From JBBKWJ01 sp037968895 (GTDB lineage Bacteria; Actinomycetota; Acidimicrobiia; Acidimicrobiales; SZUA-35): 36,010 nucleotides of DNA. The position numbers and the translations under genes were made by a program. Location: NCBI GenBank assembly GCA_037968895.1, contig JBBKWJ010000152.1, positions 1-36,010 of the forward strand. Reading direction: 5' to 3'. The notes beneath the pieces were generated by a model. The model was not told the DNA's origin. It did no database searches and worked only from the letters and a program-made list of their open reading frames with translations. Positions 1 to 9,150 of this stretch are shown in pieces. Position 1 is the first letter of the stretch; each line of letters opens with the position of its first letter.

Positions 1-11
1 CGAGCCGTCCA

Positions 12-797
12 CTAAACCGACGCAGTATCAGGTGCCGCGTCGAGGTCAGCGAGTCGTTCCGAGGATTGAGTGTCGGCGCGCCGCAACACTACGGCGACGA
101 GCGGCCCGGAGACAGTTAACGTCAACCAAACGATGCTTATGACGATGACCTCGAAGAGAACTCCGCGATCGATTCCGGTCGCCACTGCAACGGCGATGAA
201 CGCGCCGACCATTGTTGCGGAACTCGACACGAAGAGCCAGCGGATCGTCCGCTCGACCTTGTTCTTCTGAAGGAACACCGGAGCGAGGACGGCGAGGGCG
301 AGGCTCATCAGGATGTATCCGAGTTCCTCGAGTGCGATGAAGACGCCGTTCGGGTTGTACATCGTGAGAATCGCCAAGCCGTCAAGTTGGCCCTTCTCGA
401 GACTCGGTTGCATCACCGTGACCTGGATGAAGTAGGTAATGAGTAGGACTGCAGCTGCGATGCTCGCGAGGCACAGCCCGAGCAAGCTGAAAATCTTGCG
501 CGTCGCAGGCGCGTACTGATGCACCGACGCGACGAACGCGACGAAGAGAAGCATCAGCAGCATGGCCGGGAACATCCACAGGTATTCCCTCGGCCAATTG
601 TTAGCGATGGCATCGCTGGAGAACGGGTAGGGGCTGTCGTCCGAGCCAGCCATGAACGCCAAGGCGAAGGTGGCGACGGTGAGGCCGCTCATCGCTAGCG
701 CCACCAAGGACCCAAAACGCAAGGCGAGGCGACGCCCCGTGTTGTCTGGAACTGTCATGGTGAAACCAAGCTTTTTCGAGCGGTGCCACGGTGACAT
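12..797 (-). CDS. Hypothetical multi-pass membrane protein
   Basis: I do not recognise the family. The protein (261 aa from the upstream ATG, 248 aa from the internal ATG at 758) has about six hydrophobic segments spread along its length, separated by short polar loops. The first lies just after a short charged N-terminus. The C-terminal 25 residues are polar and probably cytoplasmic. There is no signal peptide and no recognisable catalytic motif. The second ATG at 758, opening MTVPDNTGRR, is an equally plausible start because neither site has a strong Shine-Dalgarno sequence. It is the last gene of a long minus-strand run, after the MFS transporter with a gap of about 170 to 210 bases in which I see nothing. 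It could be a partner of that transporter, but this is only positional inference. Confidence 0.75.
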   Translation of the reverse strand: MSPWHRSKKLGFTMTVPDNTGRRLALRFGSLVALAMSGLTVATFALAFMAGSDDSPYPFSSDAIANNWPREYLWMFPAMLLMLLFVAFVASVHQYAPATRKIFSLLGLCLASIAAAVLLITYFIQVTVMQPSLEKGQLDGLAILTMYNPNGVFIALEELGYILMSLALAVLAPVFLQKNKVERTIRWLFVSSSATMVGAFIAVAVATGIDRGVLFEVIVISIVWLTLTVSGPLVAVVLRRADTQSSERLADLDAAPDTASV

Positions 798-970
798 CGC
801 TCTTGTAGTTCACCTTCGTCTAATCGACTGTCTGAACGCAGAGGCTGAGGTCCCCATCCTTCGAAAGCATTCACCCGAAGTGTGCCGTGGCATTATTTGG
901 CCCGTCAACGATCGGCAGATCGACCGGAACCTAGTCGACCTGTCTCTAACCGACGACCGGCTCGTTCGGA

Positions 971-2380
971 CTACTTCGTCGCTCGAGCTGCTCGGCCCGC
1001 TCTTTCGTGAGCGAGGGAGGCAGCGGCATCGTTGTCGTCGATGTGCCACGCAAACCAGAGGGCCGGTGCAAAGAGCATCGCGGCGACCGCCATCGAGATT
1101 CGGTAGGCGTTTAGGCTCATCTCGACGCCGAGATACATCGAAAGAGTGGTGGCGACAACGGCCGTGCCGATGGCGTTAGCTACCTGTCGCTGGGTGCTGA
1201 AGATCGACACAGCCTTGCCGGTATCTGCAATCGACATCGTGGAGTATGCGATCGTCTGAATTGTTACGAAGAGCACGCCCATTGCGGCTCCGCGAGCGAA
1301 GATCACGCCGCGAAGCACCCACAGGCTGGTGTCATCGCCGACGAAGGCAAAGAGACCTGAAATCACAAGCGCCGCCGTGATCCCGCCGAGCATGTTCAAC
1401 CGCGGTCCGAAACGCCCGTAAAGGCGACGGGCCACCAGGTTCGACACAACGAAAACTCCAAGCGCCTGTGGCGCTTGGGTTGTGCCAGCCTGGGTCGCGC
1501 TGAGGCCTCTGAACTCTTGGATGTACTGCGGGATCAGGTAGATCAGACCGATGAAACCTGCATACACAAAGATCGAGGCCAGGTTGACGTTGCGGAAATG
1601 TTGGTTCGAGAGTAGGCGGAATTCGACCATCGGCTTCTCTTGGCGAAGCTCGAAGACCACGAGCGCAACGAGGCACGCCACTCCGACAACAGCGCTGGTC
1701 AGCGTCTGCCACGCCAGCCACCCCTCTCTCGGTCCGACCGTGGTGGCGTACAGCACCCCAGCGAGACCAACTCCGGCGAGACCGAAACCGACGATGTCGA
1801 GCGTCCCGGTGCCTTCTTCTTTGTGCTCCTTCAGCCACAACCCGGCGAGGACGAGCGCAGCTGTTCCCATTGGGATGTTGACGTAGAAGATCCACCGCCA
1901 GCTGAAGTTGTCGACGATGATGCCGCCGAGTACCGGGCCGATCGACGGTGCGATGACGGCAACACCGACGATCGCCGCCGCGGCTCGTGCTCGTTCTTCC
2001 TGTGGATAGGCCCGGTAGAGGATGGTGGCGCCGATTGGGGTGATGAGGCCAGCCGGCAGGCCCTGCAAGATTCGGGCGGCAATGAGCTGATTGAGAGAGA
2101 GGGCCGCACCACAGAGCGCCGAGGCGACGACGAAGCCGCCGAGCGCAATCATGAATGCCCTCTTCGAACCGAAGCGATCGGCGAGCCATGCCGCAGCCGG
2201 TATGCCAATGGTGAAGCTCAAGAGATAGCCGAGTAGCACCCATTCGATCTCGTTCGCAGGGACGTCGAACTCTTTGCCAAGGGTCGGGAGAGCGACGTTG
2301 ACAACTGTTGCGTCGAGAATCTGGATGAATACGCCCATCACGTAGACGATGGTTACAGCGGTTTTGTACGACGGACGCAT
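971..2380 (-). CDS. MFS transporter, DHA2 (EmrB/QacA-like) family
   Basis: This is a proton-driven exporter of the 14-TM DHA2 drug:H+ antiporter type, 469 aa, a normal length for the family. Visible motifs are the TM1 signature LDATVVNVALP (about residues 22-32) and the loop motif A, WLADRFGSKR (about 66-75). Regular hydrophobic segments continue to about residue 445, and the C-terminal tail is polar. The open frame begins with TTG at 2383, but the adjacent ATG at 2380 is chosen. No Shine-Dalgarno sequence is evident. It lies downstream of the molybdenum hydroxylase genes on the same strand, separated by about 145 bases that contain a hairpin, so it may be transcribed separately. Its substrate cannot be told from sequence; export of a substrate or product of the neighbouring catabolic genes is inference. 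Confidence 0.9.
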   Translation of the reverse strand: MRPSYKTAVTIVYVMGVFIQILDATVVNVALPTLGKEFDVPANEIEWVLLGYLLSFTIGIPAAAWLADRFGSKRAFMIALGGFVVASALCGAALSLNQLIAARILQGLPAGLITPIGATILYRAYPQEERARAAAAIVGVAVIAPSIGPVLGGIIVDNFSWRWIFYVNIPMGTAALVLAGLWLKEHKEEGTGTLDIVGFGLAGVGLAGVLYATTVGPREGWLAWQTLTSAVVGVACLVALVVFELRQEKPMVEFRLLSNQHFRNVNLASIFVYAGFIGLIYLIPQYIQEFRGLSATQAGTTQAPQALGVFVVSNLVARRLYGRFGPRLNMLGGITAALVISGLFAFVGDDTSLWVLRGVIFARGAAMGVLFVTIQTIAYSTMSIADTGKAVSIFSTQRQVANAIGTAVVATTLSMYLGVEMSLNAYRISMAVAAMLFAPALWFAWHIDDNDAAASLAHERAGRAARATK

Positions 2381-2474
2381 CAAAGGAGACTACGTCTGTT
2401 AAGCGGCTGTTAGTAAAGCTCGTCCATAGTGCACGTACCGACATCGTCTGATGCGGAGGGAATAGCACGCCCGG

Positions 2475-2508
2475 CTAGCGGCGCCGTTTGAGGGGACGGC
2501 GTCGCTAG
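2475..2508 (-). terminator. Hairpin downstream of the hydroxylase operon
   Basis: Arms at 2475-2487 and 2496-2508 pair over 13 positions with one mismatch around an 8-base loop, about 20 bases after the stop codon of the small hydroxylase subunit. No T tract follows on the minus strand, so it is a terminator-like or mRNA-stabilising hairpin rather than a canonical intrinsic terminator. Confidence 0.4.
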
Positions 2509-2527
2509 TGAGGGCTATGCGATCTGG

Positions 2528-3001
2528 TTACGCCTCGGCCGCAGTTCGGGCGACGGCAGCGATGATGGTGCCGTAGCCGGTGCAGCGGCACAGATTGCCG
2601 GACAGGCCAATCTGGATTTCTTCCTGCGTCGGGTTTGGGCACCGCTCGAGTAGAGCGCAGGTTGACATGATCATGCCGGGGGTGCAGAAACCGCACTGCA
2701 CGCCGCCCTCTTCGAGGATGTTGCGCTGCATCGGGTGGAGTTCGTCGCCGGTGACCAGCCCTTCGATCGTGGTGACCGAACGCCCTTCGGTTTGAGCCGC
2801 GAGGTACGAGCACGAGTTGATCGGTTGCCCATCAAGGAGCACCATGCAGGCGCCGCACTCGCAGTCGTCGCAGCCTTCCTTCGTGCCGGTGAGCCCGACC
2901 TCGTCGCGAAGCACGCTCAATAGGTTTCGTGATGGCGAGATAGTCACTGGGTAGTCGGTCCCATTGACGCTGATGGTCACAGGGGTCATATCGCTGCTCA
3001 T
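2528..3001 (-). CDS. 2Fe-2S subunit of a molybdenum hydroxylase
   Basis: This is the small electron-transfer subunit of a xanthine-dehydrogenase/CoxS-type hydroxylase, passing electrons from the molybdenum site to FAD through two [2Fe-2S] clusters. It is 157 aa, the usual size. The plant-ferredoxin-like N-terminal cluster ligands are C44, C49, C52 and C64, and the C-terminal four-helix cluster ligands are C103, C106 (CGFCTPGM), C138 and C140 (NLCRCTGY). An additional cysteine, C47, sits inside the first motif (GCDDCECGAC), where most relatives have a non-cysteine residue. The ATG start overlaps the stop of the FAD subunit (ATGA), giving translational coupling in the order large, FAD, small. 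The substrate is set by the large subunit. Confidence 0.95.
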   Translation of the reverse strand: MSSDMTPVTISVNGTDYPVTISPSRNLLSVLRDEVGLTGTKEGCDDCECGACMVLLDGQPINSCSYLAAQTEGRSVTTIEGLVTGDELHPMQRNILEEGGVQCGFCTPGMIMSTCALLERCPNPTQEEIQIGLSGNLCRCTGYGTIIAAVARTAAEA

Positions 3002-3921
3002 TTGGTTACTCCCGTTGCCTGAAGTGTTGCTGCGCCGACGCCGACCGCTCGGTTGACTGGCACCGCGATGTGTTCGCCGTTTGCTCGTTTCGCTGCCGCT
3101 TCGACTGCTCGTCGTGCCATCACACCAACGGTGTGTCGGCGGTACTTCTCGCTCGCTCTGACGTCGCTGATCGGCGTCGCTCGTTCGGATGCTGCTGCCG
3201 CAACGGCCGCCAGGGTGGCTTCGTCGACCGATGCCCCAATAATTGCCGAAACGTCGACAGAAATGATCGTTGGGGCTACGGCGGCAAGAGCAACACGAAC
3301 CTCGGCGATTGTGCCGTCTTCGTGAAGCTCTACTGATGCAGCAGCGCCAACGACTGCAATCTCCATTGCTCTGCGGTATTCGAGGCGAACGTATGCGCTC
3401 CCCGATCGGGGCGGTCGGTGAGGCAGCAGAATGGCAGTGCAGAGCTCATCGGGCCGAGCGCTGGTCTTGCCAGGGCCAGTCCATAGAGAAGCAACCGATA
3501 CTTCGTGGCTTTCGTCTTCGGCCGACTGAAGCTCGACGCTCGCTCCAAGCACATTGAGCGGAGCGCCAGTGTCCATCGCCGGCGATGCGTTCATGACGTT
3601 CCCGCCGAGCGTGCCGATGTTGCGGGTAGACGGCGAACCGACGAGTGCGCTGGCGTCGGCGAGGGCGGTGTAGCCGTTGACGATGTCGGGGTGCTCCATA
3701 AGTATGGCGTGGGTGACCGTTGAACCAATTCGAAGCCCGGTTGGGGTCGACTCAATGTTGCTCAGCGCCGCGATCCGGTCGATGGCGACGACAGAGTCAG
3801 GGAGTGAACCCTTGCCGTGTCGGGCGCCGACAACAAGGTCGGAGCCGCCAGCCACAGGCCGCGAACCAGCAGCCAACGCGGCCAGAGCGTCGTCGAGCGT
3901 AGTTGCAATTGAGAACTGCAT
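2998..3921 (-). CDS. FAD-binding subunit of a molybdenum hydroxylase
   Basis: This is the middle (CoxM-like) subunit, which binds FAD and passes electrons on to the final acceptor. It is 307 aa. The two FAD-contacting motifs are present: AGGSDLVV near residues 24-31 and TRNIGTLGGNVMNASP near 98-113. The remainder fits the FAD_binding_5 domain followed by the C-terminal CO-dehydrogenase flavoprotein domain. Start and stop overlap the neighbours (TAATG with the large subunit upstream, ATGA with the small subunit downstream), so the three subunits should be made stoichiometrically from one mRNA. I see no maturation genes (XdhC or CoxD/E/F type) or molybdopterin synthesis genes in the window. Confidence 0.95.
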   Translation of the reverse strand: MQFSIATTLDDALAALAAGSRPVAGGSDLVVGARHGKGSLPDSVVAIDRIAALSNIESTPTGLRIGSTVTHAILMEHPDIVNGYTALADASALVGSPSTRNIGTLGGNVMNASPAMDTGAPLNVLGASVELQSAEDESHEVSVASLWTGPGKTSARPDELCTAILLPHRPPRSGSAYVRLEYRRAMEIAVVGAAASVELHEDGTIAEVRVALAAVAPTIISVDVSAIIGASVDEATLAAVAAAASERATPISDVRASEKYRRHTVGVMARRAVEAAAKRANGEHIAVPVNRAVGVGAATLQATGVTK

Positions 3922-6197
3922 TACTGGGCACCTCCGTCAAGCTTTTCCCAGATTCGTTCGGCTGTCATCGGTAACTGTCTGACCGGCGAACCAACCAACT
4001 TTGCGATGGCATTTGAGATTGCGCCAGGCGTTGCGACATTTGGTGCTTCTGCGATTCCCTTCGCGCCGTGCGGCCCTGCATTTGGAGTGTTGATTTGCAC
4101 GAACTCCAATCTGATCTCAGGGGTATCGGCTGCGGTTTGTAGCTTGTACTCGAGCAGGCCAGCGTTGACCTGTCTGCCATCGTCGGCATACGTAGTTCCT
4201 TCAGTCAGGGCTTGGCCGATACCCATCAGAATGCCGCCGTGCACCTGGCCGCTCGCTCCTACTGGGTTGATGATCGTGCCTGAGTCATGGGCTGCGCTGA
4301 CGTCGAGTACTCGGACCACGCCGGTGTCTCGGTCGAGCTTGACGTGGACGGCATGGCAGGAGAACTGAGGCGCCACCCAGGCGGCGACGCCCTGGTCACC
4401 AACGCAGGTTGTGCCGACGGCTTCTGGTGCCTCGGGAGGTGTTCCTGACCCGTGGCCGAGGAGGAGTTCTCCTCCAGCGGCGATGCCAGCGAGAGCCGCA
4501 ATTGAGATTGAAGCTTCTGGCGAACCCTTGACCGACGCCATTCCATTTGCGAGAACGATGTCGGCTGCGGCCGCCTCAAGTTCGTTGGCCGCAAGCTCGC
4601 GGAGTTGCTCGGCGATCTGCTGGCTGGCTCCGATGACCGCCCGACCGTTGTTGAAGAGCGTCTGCGAGCCAGTCGCGCCGAGGTCCCAGGGAGCAGCCGA
4701 GGTGTCTTGGTAGACAAGCTCGAAGTTCTCCGGGTCCATCCCGAGTTCTTCGGCCGCGAGCTGACGCAGAGTCATGACAGCCCCTGTGCCACATTCTTGC
4801 GCGCCAGTGACGATCTGCCCGAATCCGTCGGAGTCGAGCTTGACGAATGCGCCAGACGGAACGCCAAAGCTTGGCCACCAGCCAACGGAGACACCAATAG
4901 CTTCGTCGTCGGGGAGGTCGGTGCCGTAGCCTGCGAGCGACGTTGCGGCGTCGATGCAGCGTTGGAGCCCGATCTCGCCAAAAAGCTGGCCGGTCGGGCC
5001 CTCTGTTCCGGTGTCGACGCAGTTGAGCTTGCGGAACGCAACCGGGTCGATTCCGGCGGCTGCCGCCAGTTCGTCGGTGTGCGACTCAAGGGCCCAGCAC
5101 GCGGTTGGAGCGGTTGGGGCTCGCACCGAGCCGGATGGCTGATGGTTGGTGTAGACCAACGAGGCATCGATAAAAAGGTTCGGCACTTTGTATGGACCAG
5201 AGATGTGCATCGCGGCAAGCTGGGGGAAGAACGCGCCGTCAGCGATGTAGGCACCGCAATCGAGTAGGGCGTGGCCAATGCGAGCCACGATGGCACCGTC
5301 AGCATCGAGACCAGTAGTGATGTCGATAATCATGCCTTCGCGGCGGCGGTCAGGGGCTCGAAATTCCTCTTCGCGGCTGAACACGAGGCGAACTGGACGC
5401 TTTGCGGCTCGGGCTAACGCTGCAATGTGCGCTTCGAAGTGGAAGCCACACTTGCCGCCGAATCCGCCACCGAGATGGGGGACGATGATGCGGACTCGGC
5501 TCGTCGGCAATCCAAGTGTCTCGCAGACGCCGGATCGAGCGTCGAAGGGAACCTGTGTCGAGCTCCAGATGGTGACCTTGTTGCCCTCCCACTGTGCGAC
5601 GACGCCACGGGGCTCGATTGGCGCAGCGTGCGAGCCGTCGGCGACGTAGCGACTAGTCACAACGGTGTGGGCGGTTGCCATCGCCGCCTTGGCATCACCA
5701 CGGTCGAGCGACGAGCGGGACGCAATGTTGTGCCCCTGGACGGTTTCGCCTGATTCGTATGTCTGCCAGCTGTCGTGCACGAGAGGGCTGTCGGCTTTGA
5801 GCGCAGCCTCGAGATCGCCAACGACCGGAAGCTCCTCGTAGGTGACCTCGATGGCGGCGACAGCAGCAGCTGCGATTTCGGGCGTTGTTGCCGCCACCGC
5901 CGCGACGACATCGCCTTCGAAACGAACGACGTCTTTGGCAAACAGCGTTCGATCGGCAACGCCTGGGCTGTAGCGAACGTCGGGCACATCATCGGCGGTA
6001 AGAACGCTGACGACACCGGGCATTGCGAGGGCGGCCGCGGTGTTGATCGCCACGATTCGGCCATGACTAATGCCGGCGTACTTTAACTTGGCGTGCAGCA
6101 TTCCGGTCAGCGACAGGTCGGCGATGTAGCGGCCAGTGCCGGTCACCTTGTCTGGGCCATCGGCGCGCACAAAGCGTGGCATCTCAGCGATTGTCAT
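3921..6197 (-). CDS. Molybdopterin-binding large subunit of a molybdenum hydroxylase
   Basis: This is the catalytic subunit of a xanthine-oxidase-family hydroxylase, which inserts water-derived oxygen at an electron-poor carbon or aldehyde. It is 758 aa. The hammerhead domain is N-terminal and the MoCo-binding domains follow: GGGFGGK at 243-249 and the Mo-proximal catalytic glutamate in GAKGIAE at about 717. The active-site loop, which reads AYxCSFR in form I CO dehydrogenase and AYRGAGR in form II, is here SVRAPTAPTACWALE (about 357-371). CO is therefore not the expected substrate; an aldehyde, purine or N-heterocycle is more likely. SD-like GAAGGA lies about 9 bases before the ATG. The SDR gene is 88 bases upstream on the same strand, so the unit may continue the ligase operon. 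Confidence 0.93.
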   Translation of the reverse strand: MTIAEMPRFVRADGPDKVTGTGRYIADLSLTGMLHAKLKYAGISHGRIVAINTAAALAMPGVVSVLTADDVPDVRYSPGVADRTLFAKDVVRFEGDVVAAVAATTPEIAAAAVAAIEVTYEELPVVGDLEAALKADSPLVHDSWQTYESGETVQGHNIASRSSLDRGDAKAAMATAHTVVTSRYVADGSHAAPIEPRGVVAQWEGNKVTIWSSTQVPFDARSGVCETLGLPTSRVRIIVPHLGGGFGGKCGFHFEAHIAALARAAKRPVRLVFSREEEFRAPDRRREGMIIDITTGLDADGAIVARIGHALLDCGAYIADGAFFPQLAAMHISGPYKVPNLFIDASLVYTNHQPSGSVRAPTAPTACWALESHTDELAAAAGIDPVAFRKLNCVDTGTEGPTGQLFGEIGLQRCIDAATSLAGYGTDLPDDEAIGVSVGWWPSFGVPSGAFVKLDSDGFGQIVTGAQECGTGAVMTLRQLAAEELGMDPENFELVYQDTSAAPWDLGATGSQTLFNNGRAVIGASQQIAEQLRELAANELEAAAADIVLANGMASVKGSPEASISIAALAGIAAGGELLLGHGSGTPPEAPEAVGTTCVGDQGVAAWVAPQFSCHAVHVKLDRDTGVVRVLDVSAAHDSGTIINPVGASGQVHGGILMGIGQALTEGTTYADDGRQVNAGLLEYKLQTAADTPEIRLEFVQINTPNAGPHGAKGIAEAPNVATPGAISNAIAKLVGSPVRQLPMTAERIWEKLDGGAQ

Positions 6198-6285
6198 CGT
6201 TGTAGTCCTTCGAGCCTGGGAGGCGCTGGCCCGTGCCAGCCCGTCGATTCTGTCACAGTTTGCGGCCAGGGTCGTTCTCGAGTGA

Positions 6286-7035
6286 CTAGACCTCGTCGTT
6301 GACGCCGAACACGCCGCCTTGAGGAAGATCGTCGCGTGTCGATAGGGCGTAGAGTTTGGCCCCGACCTCGTCAGGGTCGGCCAGTTCGCCCTCGATGAAC
6401 ATCTCGCGGAACCGTTCGACGTTGGGGAATGCGTCTGTTTCTGACGATCGGATCTCGGTCTGCATGTCGGTCGCGACGACGCCGGGAGAGACGGCGACGA
6501 CGGTGGTCTTACTGCCTCGTGCCTCTTGTTCGATTCCCGCAGTTCGGACCCACATATCGCCGGCCGCTTTCGCGGCGCAGTAGCTCGACCAACCTAGGAA
6601 TGGGTTCTTGCCTGCCCCCGAACTGATGATCATGAGCACGGCGGGAACATCGTGTTCTTTCGTCGCATTGAGGCGACGCATTGTGGCGAGAAACGCTGAT
6701 CCGAGTACCTGGGTTGAAGCAGAATTGAGCAAAACGTTGGTGGTGTACTCGGCGGTATCGATCTCACCCGCAAAGCCGATTGGGTCGACTGTTCCGGCAT
6801 TGTGCACGAACACGATCCGGTCAAAGTCGGTTGTTACGAGGTCGTCGAACCAGTCAGCGACGAGAGGCCACGTCGCCGGATCGGACAGATCGGCAACGAC
6901 ATGCCTTCCAGGCCCGAGTCGTCGACTCACTGTGGCCACGGCCGAGCCCGGCGTTGGGTCGTCCAGTGCGGCTCTGGCGATTCCGGCACCGATTCCGGTT
7001 GATGCGCCAGTGATGATGGTGAGCTGCGATGTCAT
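6286..7035 (-). CDS. Short-chain dehydrogenase/reductase, benzil/sepiapterin reductase-like
   Basis: This is a classical SDR of 249 aa that should reduce a carbonyl or oxidise an alcohol with NADP(H). The Rossmann motif TGASTGIG is at 9-16, the NAG-like motif HNAG at 78-81, the catalytic serine near S139 in IISSG, and the catalytic YxxxK as Y152/K156 (SYCAAK). The arrangement of the N-terminus and the long middle region resembles YueD-type benzil reductases and sepiapterin reductase. The ATG overlaps the stop of the ACT-domain gene (ATGA), so the two are translationally coupled. The substrate is unknown. Confidence 0.9.
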   Translation of the reverse strand: MTSQLTIITGASTGIGAGIARAALDDPTPGSAVATVSRRLGPGRHVVADLSDPATWPLVADWFDDLVTTDFDRIVFVHNAGTVDPIGFAGEIDTAEYTTNVLLNSASTQVLGSAFLATMRRLNATKEHDVPAVLMIISSGAGKNPFLGWSSYCAAKAAGDMWVRTAGIEQEARGSKTTVVAVSPGVVATDMQTEIRSSETDAFPNVERFREMFIEGELADPDEVGAKLYALSTRDDLPQGGVFGVNDEV

Positions 7036-7430
7036 TCGGTCACGCTATCTGCTCTCAGCTTCTCGATACAGCGAACTGCATCATCAGCTCGATCGAGCGG
7101 AACGACGATGTGGTCGTGATGGACGGCGGCAATCACGTTGGCCGGAATCGCCTCGGCCGCGAGCGCAACGCTAACCGCCGCGGTCAATCCGACCGCCTCG
7201 AGCGCCGAGAACACGTCGAGCGTCAGCCACGCACCGACGAAGTCATACTCATACCCCTCCGAGTCGGCATCGGCCCGCCCCAGAACTGCGGTGATGCCTT
7301 CGTTCTCCTGGATCAACGCGTGGAATCCAACCGAAGGCAGCTCCGATCCGAGGTTGACGAAGACAAACTCGCCGTCGCGACGAGACACAGTAAGGGAGGC
7401 GAGCATCGCTTCCAGATCAGTCTCAGCCAT
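7032..7430 (-). CDS. ACT-domain protein (DUF2241/ACT_7 type)
   Basis: This small protein (132 aa) matches the stand-alone ACT family with an N-terminal segment LASLTVSRRDGEFVFVNL and a C-terminal ACT-like half containing VGLTAAVSVALAAEAIPANV and the HHDHIVVP segment. ACT domains bind small ligands, often amino acids, and regulate enzymes; no catalytic residues are expected. It is placed immediately after the CoA ligase (stop and start adjacent, no gap) and overlaps the SDR start by four bases. It is therefore firmly inside this operon, where it could sense a pathway amino acid or acid. That role is inference. Confidence 0.85.
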   Translation of the reverse strand: MAETDLEAMLASLTVSRRDGEFVFVNLGSELPSVGFHALIQENEGITAVLGRADADSEGYEYDFVGAWLTLDVFSALEAVGLTAAVSVALAAEAIPANVIAAVHHDHIVVPLDRADDAVRCIEKLRADSVTE

Positions 7431-9047
7431 TTACAGCGTCTCGACTACGAGCTCGTCGACGGCGTATTGAGCCCGGAGCACCTTCTTGTCGAACTTGCCG
7501 ACAGAGGTCTTCGGCACCGACTCAATGAAGCTCCAGCGCTCGGGTACCCACCACTTCACAACCCGCTCACCAAGCCACTCGTTGAGTTCGGCGGCTGTCG
7601 CACTCTTGCCTTCGGCGAACACAACGCAGGCCATTGGTCGCTCGTCCCAGCGCTCATCGGGGACACCAACGACCGCCGCTTCCATGATCGCGGGGTGGCC
7701 CATCAAGGTGTTCTCTAGGTCGACCGAGCTGATCCACTCGCCACCGCTCTTGATAACGTCCTTCGAGCGATCAGAGATCTGAACGAATCCGGTCGACTCG
7801 ATCGAGCCGACATCGCCGGTGCGCAGCCACCCGTCGTGAAACTTCTCGGGTGTGTCGTCGAGGTAGTAACTCGCCGTGATCCACGGACCACGAATCTCGA
7901 TCTCGCCCTGCGCTTCGCCGTCCCACGGGAGCACGGTTCCGGCATCGTCACAGATTCGCACTTCGACACCAGCCAAGATCCGGCCCGTCTTTTGGCGCCA
8001 GTCTCCCTCGTCTTCTGGAGCGGTGCCACGGGGTGGCCACGAGAGGGCAGCCAGGGGCGAGGTTTCGGTCATGCCCCAACCCTGCAAGATGTCGACTCCG
8101 AAGGTGCTCTTGAAGTTGTCAACAAGTGAGCGGGGGACAGCGGAACCGCCGCAGACCACATACCGCAGCGAGCTGAGGTCGGCGTTTGGAAAGTTGTGGA
8201 GCACGTCGTTCATCACCGTCGGAACGGCACCCGAGATCGTCGGCTTCGTGCGCTCGATTATGTCGGTGATTGGCCCGCCCTGGAGGTACTGCTGGGGCAT
8301 TACGATGTCGGCGCCGACAGCCCACGCCCCGTACGGCATTCCCCATGCCATCGCGTGGAACTGAGGGACGATCATCAGGATGCGCTCGTTCTCGCTGAGC
8401 TGCAGAGCCTGGGCCGACATGATCCCGAAGGAGTGGAGGAAGCACGAACGATGTGAATAGGCAACGCCCTTTGGATTGCCGGTTGTGCCGCTGGTGTAAC
8501 ACATCGCCGCCGCGCTGCGTTCGTCGAGTTCGGGATAGTCGAAGCCTGGCGACTCGGCGCCGATCAACTCTTCGTAGTCGAGAAGTCCCTCTCCTAATCC
8601 GGAAGTGTCTCCCTCGCCACACACAATGATGTGTTCGACGGTGGTCAGCTGATCGCGAACGGCCGCCAGCAAGGGAGCAATCGAGGCGTCGACGATGATG
8701 ACCTTGTCGGCGCCATGGTTGATGACGTAGGCGAGTTGTTCGGCGAAGAGGCGAATGTTGAGCGTGTGGAGTACGGCCCCCATGCAAGGAATAGCAAGGT
8801 ATGCCTCCATGTGGCGCTGGTTATTCCACATGAACGTGCCAACCCGATCGCCAGACTCGACGCCGAGCTTCGTGAGCGCAGCCGCGAGTTGATCAGCGCG
8901 GTCGGCGACCTCGGCGAATGTTGCCTCTCGAACGTCCGCATCTGGGCCTTCGTACGTCAGTACCTTCGCTTCTGAGTAGACCGATCGGCCATGTCGAAGG
9001 AGGTGCGTAATGGTGAGTGGGAAGTCCTGCATGGTGCTTTCGATCAT
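7431..9047 (-). CDS. Acyl-CoA ligase (AMP-binding, long-chain fatty-acid-CoA ligase-like)
   Basis: This is an ANL-superfamily adenylate-forming enzyme that activates a carboxylic acid with ATP and then transfers it to CoA. The P-loop-like motif YTSGTTGNPKGV, the GWGMTE motif, the YLDDTPEKFHDGWLRTGD hinge region and the C-terminal lysine context KTSVGKFDKKVLR are all visible. The open frame extends to 9137, but the family normally begins at a STMQDFPLT segment. The ATG at 9047 (MIESTMQDF) or the one at 9032 is therefore preferred, giving 538 or 533 aa. It is followed without gap by the ACT-domain gene, and the MDR oxidoreductase lies about 100 bases upstream. The chain length or aromatic nature of the substrate cannot be decided here. 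Confidence 0.93.
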   Translation of the reverse strand: MIESTMQDFPLTITHLLRHGRSVYSEAKVLTYEGPDADVREATFAEVADRADQLAAALTKLGVESGDRVGTFMWNNQRHMEAYLAIPCMGAVLHTLNIRLFAEQLAYVINHGADKVIIVDASIAPLLAAVRDQLTTVEHIIVCGEGDTSGLGEGLLDYEELIGAESPGFDYPELDERSAAAMCYTSGTTGNPKGVAYSHRSCFLHSFGIMSAQALQLSENERILMIVPQFHAMAWGMPYGAWAVGADIVMPQQYLQGGPITDIIERTKPTISGAVPTVMNDVLHNFPNADLSSLRYVVCGGSAVPRSLVDNFKSTFGVDILQGWGMTETSPLAALSWPPRGTAPEDEGDWRQKTGRILAGVEVRICDDAGTVLPWDGEAQGEIEIRGPWITASYYLDDTPEKFHDGWLRTGDVGSIESTGFVQISDRSKDVIKSGGEWISSVDLENTLMGHPAIMEAAVVGVPDERWDERPMACVVFAEGKSATAAELNEWLGERVVKWWVPERWSFIESVPKTSVGKFDKKVLRAQYAVDELVVETL

Positions 9048-9150
9048 GCAGAGATGATGCCTCACCACGTGAGATATGGCGAGCCGCCTACCAAAGACCA
9101 AAAATGTAGCCGGCAAGGTAGAGCACCCCGAGGCCATGAGGCCGGCCCCG

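Noticed and set aside
4605..5267. A 220-codon plus-strand frame inside the large hydroxylase subunit gene
   Set aside because: It lies wholly opposite a conserved catalytic gene and shows no motif or ribosome site of its own.
3921..6197. Aerobic CO dehydrogenase (coxL)
   Set aside because: Neither the form I loop AYxCSFR nor the form II loop AYRGAGR is present.
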